A program made the position numbers and the translations under genes. The notes under the pieces were generated by a model, which saw only the letters and a list, made by a program, of their open reading frames with translations, was not told where the DNA came from and ran no database searches. From Pezicula radicicola (taxonomy: Eukaryota; Ascomycota; Leotiomycetes; Helotiales; Dermateaceae): 64,000 bases of DNA. This document shows, piece after piece, positions 46,351 through 57,814 of this stretch (positions are counted from its first letter, which is position 1; the number at the start of each line of letters is the position of its first letter). The stretch spans positions 330,702-394,701 of the forward strand of contig PDUO01000013.1 in assembly GCA_003008705.1 (NCBI GenBank). Reading direction: 5' to 3'.

Positions 46351-49300
46351 TTACACCAAAGCACCCCTTCCGCCAACCCTCAACAATGCGGCCTTCTGCT
46401 TGTCACTAATGTTGACCTCCGGCAATGATCTCCCCCCCTTTTCACCAGGAGGTGCCAAGAATCCGATACCAGTCAGGTAAGCGAGGTACTTGCCCATAAT
46501 CTCCTCGGAGACTCCAGCACCAGCCGAAAGATCCTCGCCAGTGAATTGTGCGTCTGCGCGAAGCGAGGCTGCTGTGTTGACATCGTCCATTTCTGGCGCG
46601 ATGGTGTCACCTGGGAGGTCGGTTGTTGCGAAGTGGTAGAGTGGCATCCTATTACACATATATTAGTAATTCATCGTAAGCATTTCTTTTAGGCACTTAC
46701 AGAGCGTGTTGTTCATTGCTTTCTTGGGCCGCATACTCCTCGAGCTTCTTGCTCCACACTGAATACTCTACTTCTGGAACGTCGTATCCATAAGTTTGCA
46801 ATGTTGCCAGATATTGACTGAAGGTTATACGGGGATGACTAGTCACTTGTGCTACACCCAGCGGTGTCTTTGGTGGGCTTAACGCTGCCGCTACAACAAC
46901 ACGCGCAACATGGTTGACAGGGACTTGGTTGACCGTATTGGCGATTCGTGGTCTACATCCAAGTTGAATGCATCCCTTAGCCATGCGAATTAAGAAATCA
47001 TCCGTATTTGTCACACCAGTTGTCTTATCACCAGTTATGTAACCGGGCCGGATAAGCGTGCCTCGGAGACCTCGTGTACCTGCTGCACGAACAAGATATT
47101 CGGCTACCCACTTCGATTGACCATAGCCCGTTCCGAGGCCAGTAGAACTGCCACTCATATCATCATCTTCAGAGACTCCAGTGCCGCCATTGGCTAGCGA
47201 ATCTGCAGATAGCTTGACGAAGTATGGTGTATCTAAAACGGACGTGGAAGAGACGAACGATAGATGCTTGGGAATGCCAGTCGCGCAGAGAGCGAGAATA
47301 TCAAGTGTACCTTGGACGTTGGAGGGTCTGAGATTGGAGTATGGGTAAACCCAATGAACGAAAGCACCGTTATGGATGATCACGTTTACTTCTTGGGCAA
47401 GCTTGTTCCAGGTTTCCTCCGACAAGCCTAGACGTGGATCTCCTAGGTTACCTGTTACACATGTGATGCGCGATGTCCATGTAGGGTCCCAGACGCCATA
47501 CGCCTGGCAAGTTTGAGTGACACGGTTTAGTGCTGTGGTAGTGTCAATGGCTCGGACGTGGGCAATAACTTTGATGGGTGGGGAATTTCTGGTGAGAAGG
47601 TCTCGCAGAAGGTAGGAACCGAGGAAACCAGTTGCTCCAGTGAGTAAAACTGTAAGTGATGTATTTGGTGTGATCTTTTCATCAGCCGAGGGGAACTTGT
47701 CTGGCAAAGTCTTAAGCAATGCATATGCATCTGCGGCATAATTTTCAACTGCATCATCATTTCCATTGATTGTACCATCGGCAGACGAAGATATTCGCCT
47801 CTCAATCTCAGAAGAGAATGTTTGGAGCGTTGGGTTCTGGAAGATGGCACTCATTTTGATGCTTACACCAGCCCATTGTCGGTTGACCTTGAAAAGCATT
47901 TGCTGCGCCAAGATACTGTGGCCTCCGATGTCGAAGAAAGAATCTTTTGGAGCAATGGTTCTCTCATCTACATTGGCAATCAACGATCCCCAAATGGCTG
48001 CCACATGCCTCTCTGTTTCTGTGAGATCTTCCAGTTTTCCAATTGGTCTAGCTGCTGCTAGTTGTGCCGCATCGGGGAAAGGAAGTGCTGGCTTGTCTTT
48101 CTTTCCATTGGGATTTAAGGGAAATTTCTCCAGAGGAATTATGACTTCGGGAATGGCATATGTTGGCAGCTTTGTCTTCAAGTACTGCTTGATATTGTCG
48201 GAAAGTGGCCAAAATCTTCGAAGTCGACCTTGCATTCCTTCGCCCGAGGTATCGTCCTTGACGTTATTCTGCTCTAGCCATCGTGCCCACTTCTGCATGT
48301 CTGGGACTATATAACTGACAAGAGTCTGTTCCTCGTCCTTATTTCTCCTTACCAGCGTAACGTTATCCAACACCATCTCGTGATCAGAAAGATACTTGTC
48401 GATTTCTCCAAGCTCGATTCTGAAGCCACGGATCTTCACTTGGTCATCTGCACGGCCAACACACTCAACATCCCCGGTTGGCATGTATCGACCAAGATCC
48501 CCTGATCTATACATACGATCTCTTGGACCTTGATAGAACTCTCTCCATGGTTGCTCTGACAGAGGCTTTGCGACTTTCTTGTCCTCTTCAACCCACTTTG
48601 CATTATCCATGAACCAGCTGTCCACGAACTTGGTCTTGGTGAGTTCGTCACTTCCAAGGTACCCTTCTGCAAGACCTGCAGCGCGGACATAGATTTCCCC
48701 AATCTCACCAACGTCACAAATACGATTCCGATTCTCACGGTCCACAATCAAGAGTTGCACATCCTTCATACCCTTTCCAGCAGGGATAACATTTCCCATC
48801 TCTTCAAGATACTTCGGGTCTGAAGCTCGGCTGGGGATTTCGAAGTAGCTAACAGCTCTTTGTGTCTCAGTAGTCCCATACATGTTGACAATGAAGACGT
48901 TTGGAGCCAATCTCTGCAATGCCTTGCAATCTCTCTTAATCAAAATATCTCCAACAAAGAAGGAATGGTGCAGGGCAGGGAATTCAGCACTAGCTCCTCC
49001 AACAAGAATTTGGCCCATTGCAGGTGTAAGATGGGTGACTGTTGCGCCATGCTCTCGCATCCACTCTGCCAGTCTCTCATGCTGAATGTCATCCTTGGAA
49101 GGTACCAGTAATTGAGCACCCAGGAACAGAGGTGTGAAAATGTCTCTTTGAATAGGATCATGTGCAATTCCACTCAGCATGGTGAACTTATCATTCTTGG
49201 TGAGATTGAATCTTTCTCCCATCCAATCGAAGTAATATGCCAAAGAATAATGTCGGCCTCGCACACCCTTTGGCCGACCTTCAGAGCCTGAGGTAAATGA

Positions 49301-49915
49301 CAAAGTTGGACATGAATCTGGGCCAACAACAACGCCAGGAGATTTTGCTTTCAGAGACGTCTGTTCTGAAAGAACATCCTTGCCATCGACGTTTCCTCCC
49401 ACAAGAGTACCGTCATCCTTCAACTCCAAACCAGGCACTGTAGTTCGTAGCAGAAGATTCTCCTTGATGAATCCACGAACCTTGTCCGTCAACTCTCCAG
49501 CCTCCCTTGTTGCTTTGTCAATAACAACAAGAGCTCTGGGCCGTGCAACATCTAGGTAGATGTTTTGTCGATCTGGTGGATATGACGGGTCGATGACAGA
49601 AAATGTTGCTCCAGCCTTGAGGATACCCATGACCGTAACCACAAGATCAACACCACGATAACTGTACGACATGACAACTTCTCCCCGCTGAATTCCTGAC
49701 TGCACCAAGTGGTGAGCTAGAATATTTGAGGCTTCATTGATTTGTCGATAAGTAAATTCTCTCCGAGGTGATGATCCCGAGGCCGTCTCGACCACACAGA
49801 GCCTGTCTGGATGTGCTTCTGCATTTGCAGCGAAGATATCTTGAATGGCACCACGGAATGCAGACCAGTGAAGGTCATCAGTGGGGTTTGGAAGGTCTGG
49901 TCCGGTGACAGCCAT
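46351..49915 (-). CDS. LYS2: L-2-aminoadipate reductase, large subunit
   Basis: Activates aminoadipate as AMP ester, loads it on a phosphopantetheine arm and releases the semialdehyde by NADPH reduction: the alpha-aminoadipate lysine pathway of fungi. Exons are 49915-46701 and 46648-46351 (1170 aa). The adenylation domain has SFTSGSEGRPKGVRG (about 205), the core MYGTTETQ, GEIYVRAAGLAEGYLG and YRSGDLGRY. The carrier domain has the attachment Ser in DIGGHSIL (about 665). The reductase domain starts LLTGATGFLGSYLL (about 758) and keeps YGQSKWVAE. The start is the first ATG, giving the usual fungal opening LPNPTDDLHW. It is complete and will need Lys5-type phosphopantetheinylation. Confidence 0.96.
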
Positions 49916-50903
49916 GTTCAAGGACGAAGTTGCTACCCAAATTTCTCAACTTGGGAGAAGTCGGTATGGCCAATTGACCCTGAGTGACTTTGAATAAGCG
50001 ATGGATAGATGCTTCGTGTAAATTTAGTCCTAAATGTAGGATGCTGGGGGAGATCTGTGTTTGGAAAGACAACTTAATGGAGATGGAGGAAGAGTGGAAT
50101 TGCTTCAACCAAGGATACCAGGTGGGCTTTTCTTGAAGCCAAATATGAAGAAATACGTGGGAATGTTTGTCCAAAAAAAAAAACCACCAGATGGAGATAA
50201 GAGCCTTATAACCAAAAAGCAAACTCACAAGGCAAGGCGAGGCCGTCGAGTCACACAAGCAAACACACAGATTTCAGTTTTCCAATTTCAGCCTCGTTTG
50301 GAGCATTGGCCATTGAAATTTTGTCTCCGATGACGGCACGACCATTCGGATCAATAGAATCTCCTTTGTTCCCTGACGCCTCCTTGTGGCTGCCGGCTTG
50401 GCAGTATGTTAGCGAATCGCCTTTTCGGCTTTTTCTTGACAGATCGCCCATCCCTGGCTGGCAAAGGGGCTGACGGGGAATCTGAATGCGGTAGATGGAT
50501 GGCATTCATTTAGCTATCTTTAGACTGTGTCCTCCTCCTCCTCCTCCTCCTCCTCCTTACCTTACTTGAAGCAGAGCTCAGCAGCAGCACCTAGCTTAAC
50601 CCTTCCTTTTGTTCGTAAGCTTCTCTCTTTTTATCTCCCTTCACTTGACTTGACTTATTACTTGGTACTCCTCACCAACTTCTCCTCCTCTATCGTTTCA
50701 ACCCTTAGGGTTATCTTGATCCTTGTGCCTCGACCGCGTCATCTCGCGAAAACGAAAAGGAGACTCCCAACTTTCTGGCCTAACGGAGCTCTCCCTTGCA
50801 CCAAAACTACTGGGGCAACTTCTCCATGCCATCTTAATTGATAGGCACGCGCATCTTGCGGTCGAAACACCATTTCCTCACTCAAGTCATTCCTTCACCA
50901 GAC
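49916..50903. promoter_or_regulatory. Divergent promoter region of LYS2 and the type II membrane protein
   Basis: No gene. A (CTC)n microsatellite lies at about 50531-50556. No convincing Gcn4/Cpc1 site (TGASTCA) was found near the LYS2 start. Confidence 0.4.
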
Positions 50904-52760
50904 ATGCCCGTTCAGCGCAGTCTTTTTGGCAAGCCAGTGCCTCGAATGGCTCCACGAAGAATTGCTGCCCTTCTAGGTGCTATCGCTATCTTTGGGGTCT
51001 TCACATTAATCTTCACCCTTCCAAATGGCATACCGACGGGGCCATCGTTGGGCAAATTCACCGACCATCGTATCTCCATCCCAAAACTCCCAAAGAAACT
51101 GCCTTCGCCAAGTATCCTCAACCCATTCCGACAAGCAGCACATGCCCCACCAATTCAGAACAACAGTACAAACGGAGAATCATCGTGGCACAGCAATTGG
51201 AACTGGTTGAGCCCCTTCTCGTCATCTGTCACTCTCGATGAAAATCGGTCTTTGCTCCCACCACTCGCAGACCGACCCAATATTTATACATACTACGATC
51301 ACACTTTGCCAAAAGAGAAGGAACTCAAGGATGCAGAGAACGCCATCTTGGTCACATGGAGAAAGGCATGGTGGGCACAAGGCTTCAGACCAATCATCTT
51401 GAGTCCCGCTGAGGCCATGAGCAACCCACTATACCATGAGCTGCAGTCGATAGAGTTGGATCCTGCGTTGAAGATTGAGTTATCGAGGTGGTTGGCATGG
51501 GAAAATATGGGAACCGGGATGCTCTGCAATTATCTTCTGCTGCCAATGGGCTCGCATGAAGATCCATTGCTCTCATATCTTCGACGAGGAGAATACCCTG
51601 GATTGACTCGATTTGAGAAGCTAGGAAATGGTCTATTTTCCGGCTCGAAGCCCGATATTACAGCTACTGTAAAAGCAGCCCTGGCCAATCCTGACCTCAA
51701 GCACGCAAGAGATTTAGTGGGCGCCGTGTCACCTGCTAACTTCGAAGTTGATCCAGCACACGATGCACTGGCTTTCTACGACGCGGCAACCGTAACTGAG
51801 AAGTATCCTAAAATCGCAGAGGATATTACTGGAAAAGGTGCTGCAGGTCTGATGATTCTTAACCAGCTTATGGGGGCGCATCTGCACAGTACTTGGCAGA
51901 ATATGTTCTCGAACGGGATCGCAGTTCTTAAGCCTGTTCCAGATCACATGTCTGCAAGCATCGAACCCACCCTACATCTTGCTCGATTCCTTGCTCAGTG
52001 CCCAGAGTCGCCTATGCCAGCGTCATGCCCACCAAATCTACCCAAATGCAAGCCTTGTGTCGCATCTGTCCCAATGAAGATTACTACGCCACCCAACTAT
52101 CGCAATACTTCGACTGTGTACACCATCGGCACGGTCCCGCATCCATATACCATGGCGACCCTAAGTGGTTTCCGTGAGAGCATCAACATTAGTTGGATCC
52201 GCCGAGAATCTGAGCGTGATCCATGGCTTACGACAATGACTAAGGAGCTCCTCGGTACTGGTGTATCCGGCGCTCCTCGGGTCGTCAAGTTTAAAGAAGC
52301 AGTAGCAAGCCCATATGGTACGGCGCATTCCCTATGGGTTACGACTGAAAAGGCTATCCCAACCGATCTTGACTGGTATTTCGGGTTTACTATCCCACGT
52401 AATGCAACAGATACTGGCAAGTCAGAGACACCAGTACCTGGACCAGAACGAAGGCCAAAGCCAACCCACGACGAGAAGGATGGACCAATTCCCAGTGAGG
52501 GGGATATAGAGAGGGAGCGAGTACTCCTACAGAAGGCGAAACAATTCGCATTTTCAGAATCGCCAGAAGATCATAAGATCCAGAAAGCCGTTGAGGCTTG
52601 GAATTTGGCAGATACAGAGGCCTGGAAATTCGCAAGGGCGTTTCTAGCACGTACCAGGGTGGAGAGACTAAAGTGGGAAGAGGAAGAAAAGAAATATGCA
52701 GGTGGAGCTGGTGCCGAAAGAGGCCAGAGTCAGGGCTGGGGAAGATGGTTTGACGACTAA
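50904..52760 (+). CDS. Predicted type II membrane protein, Golgi-like topology
   Basis: Single exon, 618 aa from the first ATG; the frame is open 66 bases further upstream but without an ATG. A basic N-terminus (MPVQRSLFGKPVPRMAPRR) precedes one membrane helix (IAALLGAIAIFGVFTLIFTL), then a long lumenal region. That region has NxS/T sites, the block RPNIYTYYDHTLP, WRKAWWAQGFRPIILSPAEA, a WLAWENMGTGMLCNYLLLP segment, a Cys-rich patch (CPPNLPKCKPC), and a charged C-terminal helix. WRKAWWAQGF and the topology suggest a glycosyltransferase-like enzyme of the secretory path, but I see no DXD motif I would trust and do not assign an activity. Confidence 0.75.
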   Translation: MPVQRSLFGKPVPRMAPRRIAALLGAIAIFGVFTLIFTLPNGIPTGPSLGKFTDHRISIPKLPKKLPSPSILNPFRQAAHAPPIQNNSTNGESSWHSNWNWLSPFSSSVTLDENRSLLPPLADRPNIYTYYDHTLPKEKELKDAENAILVTWRKAWWAQGFRPIILSPAEAMSNPLYHELQSIELDPALKIELSRWLAWENMGTGMLCNYLLLPMGSHEDPLLSYLRRGEYPGLTRFEKLGNGLFSGSKPDITATVKAALANPDLKHARDLVGAVSPANFEVDPAHDALAFYDAATVTEKYPKIAEDITGKGAAGLMILNQLMGAHLHSTWQNMFSNGIAVLKPVPDHMSASIEPTLHLARFLAQCPESPMPASCPPNLPKCKPCVASVPMKITTPPNYRNTSTVYTIGTVPHPYTMATLSGFRESINISWIRRESERDPWLTTMTKELLGTGVSGAPRVVKFKEAVASPYGTAHSLWVTTEKAIPTDLDWYFGFTIPRNATDTGKSETPVPGPERRPKPTHDEKDGPIPSEGDIERERVLLQKAKQFAFSESPEDHKIQKAVEAWNLADTEAWKFARAFLARTRVERLKWEEEEKKYAGGAGAERGQSQGWGRWFDD

Positions 52761-53094
52761 GAGCCGTGAAATTGAATTTGCAACTGCATAAAAGTAAAAG
52801 GTAATATATGGTTGGGCATGGTAGACGGTATGGGGAGTTCCGGGCTTGTTATATATGTTCTCTGGTTGTAAAAGTATCAGACGGCAAGGACTGACTGTAC
52901 GACACCTGAGAGATTCTTGCACATTCTTCCAAAGGCGCAAATTTATACTGTTCTGAGAAGGAAATAAGCAAATTTTAAAGTCATTGCAAAGCCTCTCTTT
53001 CCTGTGGAGGATGTTGAATCCCCGCGCCATATTTTTCTCCGATCCCAAAGCCGTGCGCTTTCCTCACCCATCACCCACCCCCATCTCCTACAGG
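52761..53094. other. Short convergent intergenic region
   Basis: Nothing supportable. Confidence 0.4.
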
Positions 53095-53908
53095 TTAAAC
53101 AGCAATGGTATCCCCGCCCATTTCACCACACATCTCCCGGTTACCAACGCCATTCCGGCCTTTTGCCCCATTCTTCAGATTCCCATTCCCTTTATTCCCA
53201 CCAATATAAGCCTCCAAGGCCTTCTGTGCAAAGCTCACCATCTTCTTAGCCAATACCACATTTCCTCTCAATGCTTCCTCTGTGGCGTCTTTAGCCTTTC
53301 CATTGCCGTTCTTCACAGCACTGTTACGTTCCTCGAGGAGTTCTCGAATGTGTGCATTGAGGAACAGCCCCTCGAGTTGTTGAGGCGTCATGTTGGATGC
53401 GCCGGAAATGTAGCCTTTGCATGTGGGCTTGCCACAGAAACAGTCAAAGCCCTGTGCCATATCCCATTCGGTGCTGGGGTAGAAGAAGGTAAGCTCATCG
53501 CCTGGGGAAAGGCCGCGTGGGCCAGCGAGGATTGAGAGGGAGGATGTGTCGAAGATCTATTTCTCGCAGCAATTCATCAGTCTATTGTCCTATTTCTATC
53601 CGTCCTCTTTGTTGCTTTGGGGTAGGGAAGACAGGAAATTAACGCACGAGGCTCGGTTCACAAGAATGATTGATATACACCAAATCACTGTTCAAGTTCA
53701 AATGCTTGTCTTTGCCCATTTGCACAGTGGCATAGGTAGGTTCAAAGGCCTCGGTGCATGGTGGGAAGCTCAGCTTTGCGAAGAAGCCGAAGGGAGGAAG
53801 GGCGATTGTGGAGTAGGAGTTTGAGAGATATTGCTCTTTGGATGCAAAGACTACTTTCTGGATCTTTGGGTGCGAGGGCTGTTGCCAGTCTGGAGTTAGG
53901 GGAGCCAT
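53095..53908 (-). CDS. SET-domain protein with post-SET cysteines
   Basis: Exons are 53908-53648 and 53556-53095 (240 aa); the 91 nt intron joins INHSCEPSL to IFDTSSLSIL in frame. The C-terminal half of a SET domain is clear: VYINHSCEPSL (the NHS motif that contacts S-adenosylmethionine), GDELTFFYPSTEWDM and a post-SET cluster GFDCFCGKPTCKGYISGA that would bind zinc. The N-terminal SET strands (KVVFASKEQYLSNSYSTIAL) lack the usual G-x-G entry motif. The C-terminus is a charged, Gly/Asn-rich tail. The start is the first ATG; a further upstream exon is possible because the frame stays open to 54028. Substrate unknown; histone or non-histone lysine methylation is inference. Confidence 0.78.
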
Positions 53909-54470
53909 TTCGGTGCTTTGGAAGGGGTTGAAGACAAGGCGCGCGAGTGTCTTGAAGAAGGAAGATGTTATTGGGATTTCGAAGGGCTTTATGGAATCTG
54001 GGATTTGAAGATGCCTTGTGTTATACAAGCTTTGATCAGAAGGTCAATGATGCAAAATTGAAGTAGGACAGAGTTGTTGTCGCTTCGTGCAACATTCCTT
54101 TCTCTGTATGCCTCGCCCAGTCGGCTAGATGGAGAGGGATGAGGGGTGAAATACTGGAGTGGATCTGCAATGATCGGGGCTAAGTATTCTAGCTATTCTA
54201 CTTTTGTACTACGTCGTGGATTTTTGACATTAGTTCTCCTGAACGCGTCTGCACATATATCTCACATGTTTGCCCAGAAGTCTCCCACAGGCGCATCTCA
54301 TGATACTACTGTGTCTTGTTTACCAAAGACCGGCATCTGCAGGTCATCCTTGTAAGATCTTACCTCGGGGCAGAAAAGGACGGACCTAACCCCGTTCTGT
54401 GTCACCGCCGTTCGACGGTGAAGATATTGTTCCGAAGTTATAATCTGTGTATTGTCGCTTGACTTCTGCA

Positions 54471-54513
54471 CCCCTTCCCCTTCCCCTTCCCCTTCCCCTT
54501 CCCCTTCCCCTTT
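54471..54513 (+). repeat. (CCCCTT)n microsatellite, about seven units
   Basis: Perfect or near-perfect hexamer repeats followed by three CATCG units near 54520-54534. Confidence 0.9.
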
Positions 54514-55647
54514 CTCTTCGCATCGCATCGCATCTCTCGAATCGCAAACGGCTGTACCTCCGTAACAAGAATGGTTACAGCAGAGCAGACGAATCAAAAC
54601 GAGGACTGAACGTTTCATCAACCCCCACGAACTACGCCTATCAAAGTATACTGCGCTACTCGCACTACCCGTCTCTAAACTCACTAAGCTCACTGATTCG
54701 GGAGGCTTTATGACAGAATCTCGAGGATCCTATGCCGCAATCCTGCCGTACAACGAGAACGGGAATAGGTAATGAGATAAGTTTGAATCCTGCGTGTTGT
54801 TTGCCTTTACTTATGTTTCGCTTTGTTGATCTCTTCATCTTTACCTAAGTTTGTACCATGTAACATAATGCACTTACTCCTGTGTTTTGTCAATGATTGC
54901 TTTCCGTGTCCTTGATACAGTATTTTTACCGCTCTTGCCTTCGTCAGTCTTGATTCATTGCTCTTGTTGCCTGTGCGACTGCTCAAGCTATTTCTGCAGT
55001 GCCTTCTTGGCTTCTACCTCGTTACGGCTCCACGATCTATTCCTTCTTGTGTGGACTTCACATGGCTTGTCATATAGTACCGGAATTACCGGTCAGCATT
55101 ATCATTGCCCGCTCGAATTCTCGCCATTGTCATTAGTTCCACTAGTCCCTACAAGCGTAAGGCCAAGAAAGCCCTGAACATCACTGGCCGGCACGTGCAA
55201 TCTATTGATGTTTTGGTTTGAGGAGAACCCTTGGTCTTATGCGAAAGCGGATGGGACGAGTTCTACAAGAAACCATTCTCGAAATCGACGGAATTGTATT
55301 CAAAATGCATGTGTAAGTACACACAACTTTCTGCCTTAGTTTGATCTCGACTTAATAATACTGTAAGCATAGGGTGGTGTAGAGTTCGATTCAAGTTACA
55401 ATTTCATCTCTAACGACTCTCATACTATGAATGTAGCAAGTGAATTGGTCAAAGTCGCTCGATTATTGTGGGAGTTGAGTTTTCATGGACCAAACCGAGA
55501 TTTCAGATAGCAACCACTTCCACACGAAAAGTCAAACCCAAAATTTAGAGACGATTAAGTACGTTGTACGCAAAACCTTCATATTTTCGATGATTTTTGC
55601 ATTCAAATGACCCATACTATTCATAAATTTAGTCCATTTTGACAAGT

Positions 55648-55690
55648 GATTTATGAATTAACCGATCCATGGGCCGACGCGTTGGCACAG
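55648..55690 (-). repeat. Solo terminal-repeat-like fragment
   Basis: Read on the minus strand: CTGTGCCAACGCGTCGG then CCCATGGATCGGTTAATTC and ATAAATC. It matches the right end of the 44 kb element (CTGTGCCGACGC ... ATCGCTTAAATTCATAAATC). No partner end was found nearby. Confidence 0.5.
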
Positions 55691-55731
55691 AAACTACTGT
55701 GAGCTAATAACTCTATAAAACTGGAATTTCT

Positions 55732-55832
55732 TCCGCAAAGTCAGTTACTGCTACGTAACCATACTTTAGAGTCTAAAATAATAGTCATGCAGGAGCATAT
55801 TTTACTTCGGTAACTTACCTAATCTGAGTAAC
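55732..55832 (+). repeat. Degenerate dispersed repeat, copy 2
   Basis: Ordered matches to 32421-32522: TCCGCAAAG, GCTACGTAACC, AGAGTCTAAAATAATAGTCA, TTTTACTTCGG and ATCTGAGTAACC. Confidence 0.4.
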
Positions 55833-57106
55833 CAGAGTTCAAGCTAGGCTATGTACGATGTGTTTGAATGAGTTTTTCAAACTCCGTTCTACCCAAATCT
55901 ATATAACAAGCGTCTATATTGATTTAATGAGCTGACTCAAAGAGTTTAAACTGTTATTGAAGGATTCTACTGCTGTGGCTCAACCGTCTATACCTTGAAA
56001 CATTCCCCTAGGACTTCCCATTTCTACAGGTTGTAGAGTAATCAAGAAGTGGGCTGTGCACTTATCTTACCTTCTAACACTTCTCACGTCTTATATCCTA
56101 CACACTACCTTTGCATATCCTATTATCACATTTATCACTTACTTAAATTCCTCGTAGAACAGAAGTAGTGTTTCTACGACTTCATCTAGACTATTTAGCT
56201 TGGGGCACCCTTTGGATCGCTTTTACCACTTACTTTTTATTATTCAAATATTTCATTTCTAACCTAAGATTGCTTTACTGGGCTACCAAAGGACGTAGGA
56301 TACGCATGAGTGTGGGAAATTTGAATTTTTTTTTATTGCAATGCTCTTGGTTGGTTTGGAGCTGTGAAGAAGAGTTGGGTGGGAGTTTGTGTTGTTGTGG
56401 ATATACTGCAGCTTTTGTACGGGCTTCTAAGCACAAGTTTTGTAGATTTGTGTCCTAGATTACTGAGGCCTTCTAGGTGTCTGAGGTCTTCCAGGTCTCG
56501 ACTGTCTCTTCGGGCTTCGAGGTGTGGATTAGAGTTTAACGGAACGAAAGGGGTTTAAGTGTATCATCTTTAAATGGATCACTTCATTACGGGATTCAAG
56601 CTGGAAGTCTTGGAATTCGTTCTACATCTTGAATATTACAATATCATCCACATTTCCACCCCACAACTTTAAATCGTGAATGACTGACTTGGTTTGAGCA
56701 ACTCCAATCCCCCTACCCATTCAATACACGAAGTGAGAAAACCCTTTCCTCGTCTCTTTCTCCTCAGTTGATCCTAGATCGTCTCTATGTGCAACGGGGA
56801 CTTACTTCCACATGCTGGTGTTAAAAACCCTTGGTTCTACTGAGATTTATTAGTTTACTAATTCAAAGTGGATCCAAAGTGGCCTTTCTTGCAAATGATC
56901 ATCTTGCTAAGTATTGTAGGCAAACAAAAATAGTATTCGGAGTTAACACTCAGTCTGCGTGTCACATTTTGAGCTTGCATACGCTGACAGATTCCGCCTA
57001 ATCATAGTGGACCACAAGCTTACGGACCTTGAATGGGTATTGTGGATTTTTTTTTCGTGGCCTTCTTTGAATACATAATATACACCGATCCTACAAGGTT
57101 CTCGTA

Positions 57107-57814
57107 TCATGACAATATCTTCTCTGGTTTCCCTGTTGCAGGCTCCTCAGCCATGAATCCTTCTTCAACCCCAACTTCCTCAACATCAGCTCCCTCGGCA
57201 TCCTCCCCAAGCTCCATATCTGACTCTCCATCTAATTCTTCATCGAATTTCTTCACCTCTTCCGCCACCATCCCGCTGGTGACGACCTGCCCATCTGATC
57301 CTAAGAGCACTTCCTCTACAGGTCCCAATCCCGCAGCTTCCCTCTCAGCCCTAAATCTCTCCTTGACAGCATCCGTCTGCATGATCCTCCACCTCAACTT
57401 CCATCCTCCCATTCCCAACTCCTTTATCCTCTGTGCCTTGTCACCCAACAGATAGTTGTCCAATCCACCACACTTATCCACCGTCCTCAGCACCCTCGTG
57501 GTAATCCTAAGGCGAAGTTTCCTCCCTAGCGCAGCACTATACAACCATTTTCTCTGAACGTTTGGACGCCAATGTCTCCGGGTCTTGACTTCGTTCTTCT
57601 TAGACACTATGTTCCCGAAACGGATCTTTGAACCGCCGTATAAGCCGAAGTTAGATTGCTTGTACCATTGTGAGGGTCCGTAGGGATATGGTGGGATGGC
57701 GGAGTGTTCGTGGGCGAGACGTTGTTTAGTGGATTTTGCAAGCAGGGTACGTGTTGTTGTGAAGGCGCGCAGACAGGTGAGGGATGGATGGGTGGATGGT
57801 GTGAAGAGAGGCAT
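57107..57814 (-). CDS. MRPL24: Mitochondrial large-subunit ribosomal protein bL28m
   Basis: Component of the mitoribosome 54S subunit; yeast Mrpl24 is the counterpart. Single exon, 235 aa from the first ATG. The N-terminus is basic and hydroxylated (FTPSTHPSLTCLRAFTTTRT), as for mitochondrial import. The bL28 core is clear: GLYGGSKIRFGNIVSKKNEV, RRHWRPNVQRKWLYSAALGR and RLRITTRVLRTVDKCGGLD. A fungal extension follows, with a helix (GMGGWKLRWRIMQTDAVKERF) and an acidic, Glu/Gly-rich C-terminal tail of about 60 residues that bacterial bL28 lacks. Confidence 0.9.
   Translation of the reverse strand: MPLFTPSTHPSLTCLRAFTTTRTLLAKSTKQRLAHEHSAIPPYPYGPSQWYKQSNFGLYGGSKIRFGNIVSKKNEVKTRRHWRPNVQRKWLYSAALGRKLRLRITTRVLRTVDKCGGLDNYLLGDKAQRIKELGMGGWKLRWRIMQTDAVKERFRAEREAAGLGPVEEVLLGSDGQVVTSGMVAEEVKKFDEELDGESDMELGEDAEGADVEEVGVEEGFMAEEPATGKPEKILS

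Larger units (their letters stand above)
53909..57106. other. 3.2 kb gene-poor, repeat-bearing region
   Basis: No recognised coding region. It contains a hexanucleotide microsatellite, a terminal-repeat-like fragment and a second dispersed repeat copy. ORFs at 54887-55177 and 56168-56458 have no family resemblance and composition unlike the real genes. Confidence 0.5.

Noticed and set aside
46351..52760. LYS2 and the adjacent membrane protein as part of a secondary-metabolite cluster
   Set aside because: The A-T-R enzyme has all LYS2 hallmarks and length, and no tailoring enzymes or regulator lie beside it; the AKR is a generic detoxification type.
54386..54693. Minus-strand ORFs with a Gly-Glu repeat
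   Set aside because: The repeat is simply the translation of the CCCCTT microsatellite.
55391..55400. B-box-like GTTCGATTC suggesting a tRNA
   Set aside because: No A box, acceptor pairing or anticodon arm at the right distance.
56168..56458. 96-codon hydrophobic ORF
   Set aside because: Begins with a non-ATG codon and lies in a repeat-rich gene-poor region with no splice partner.
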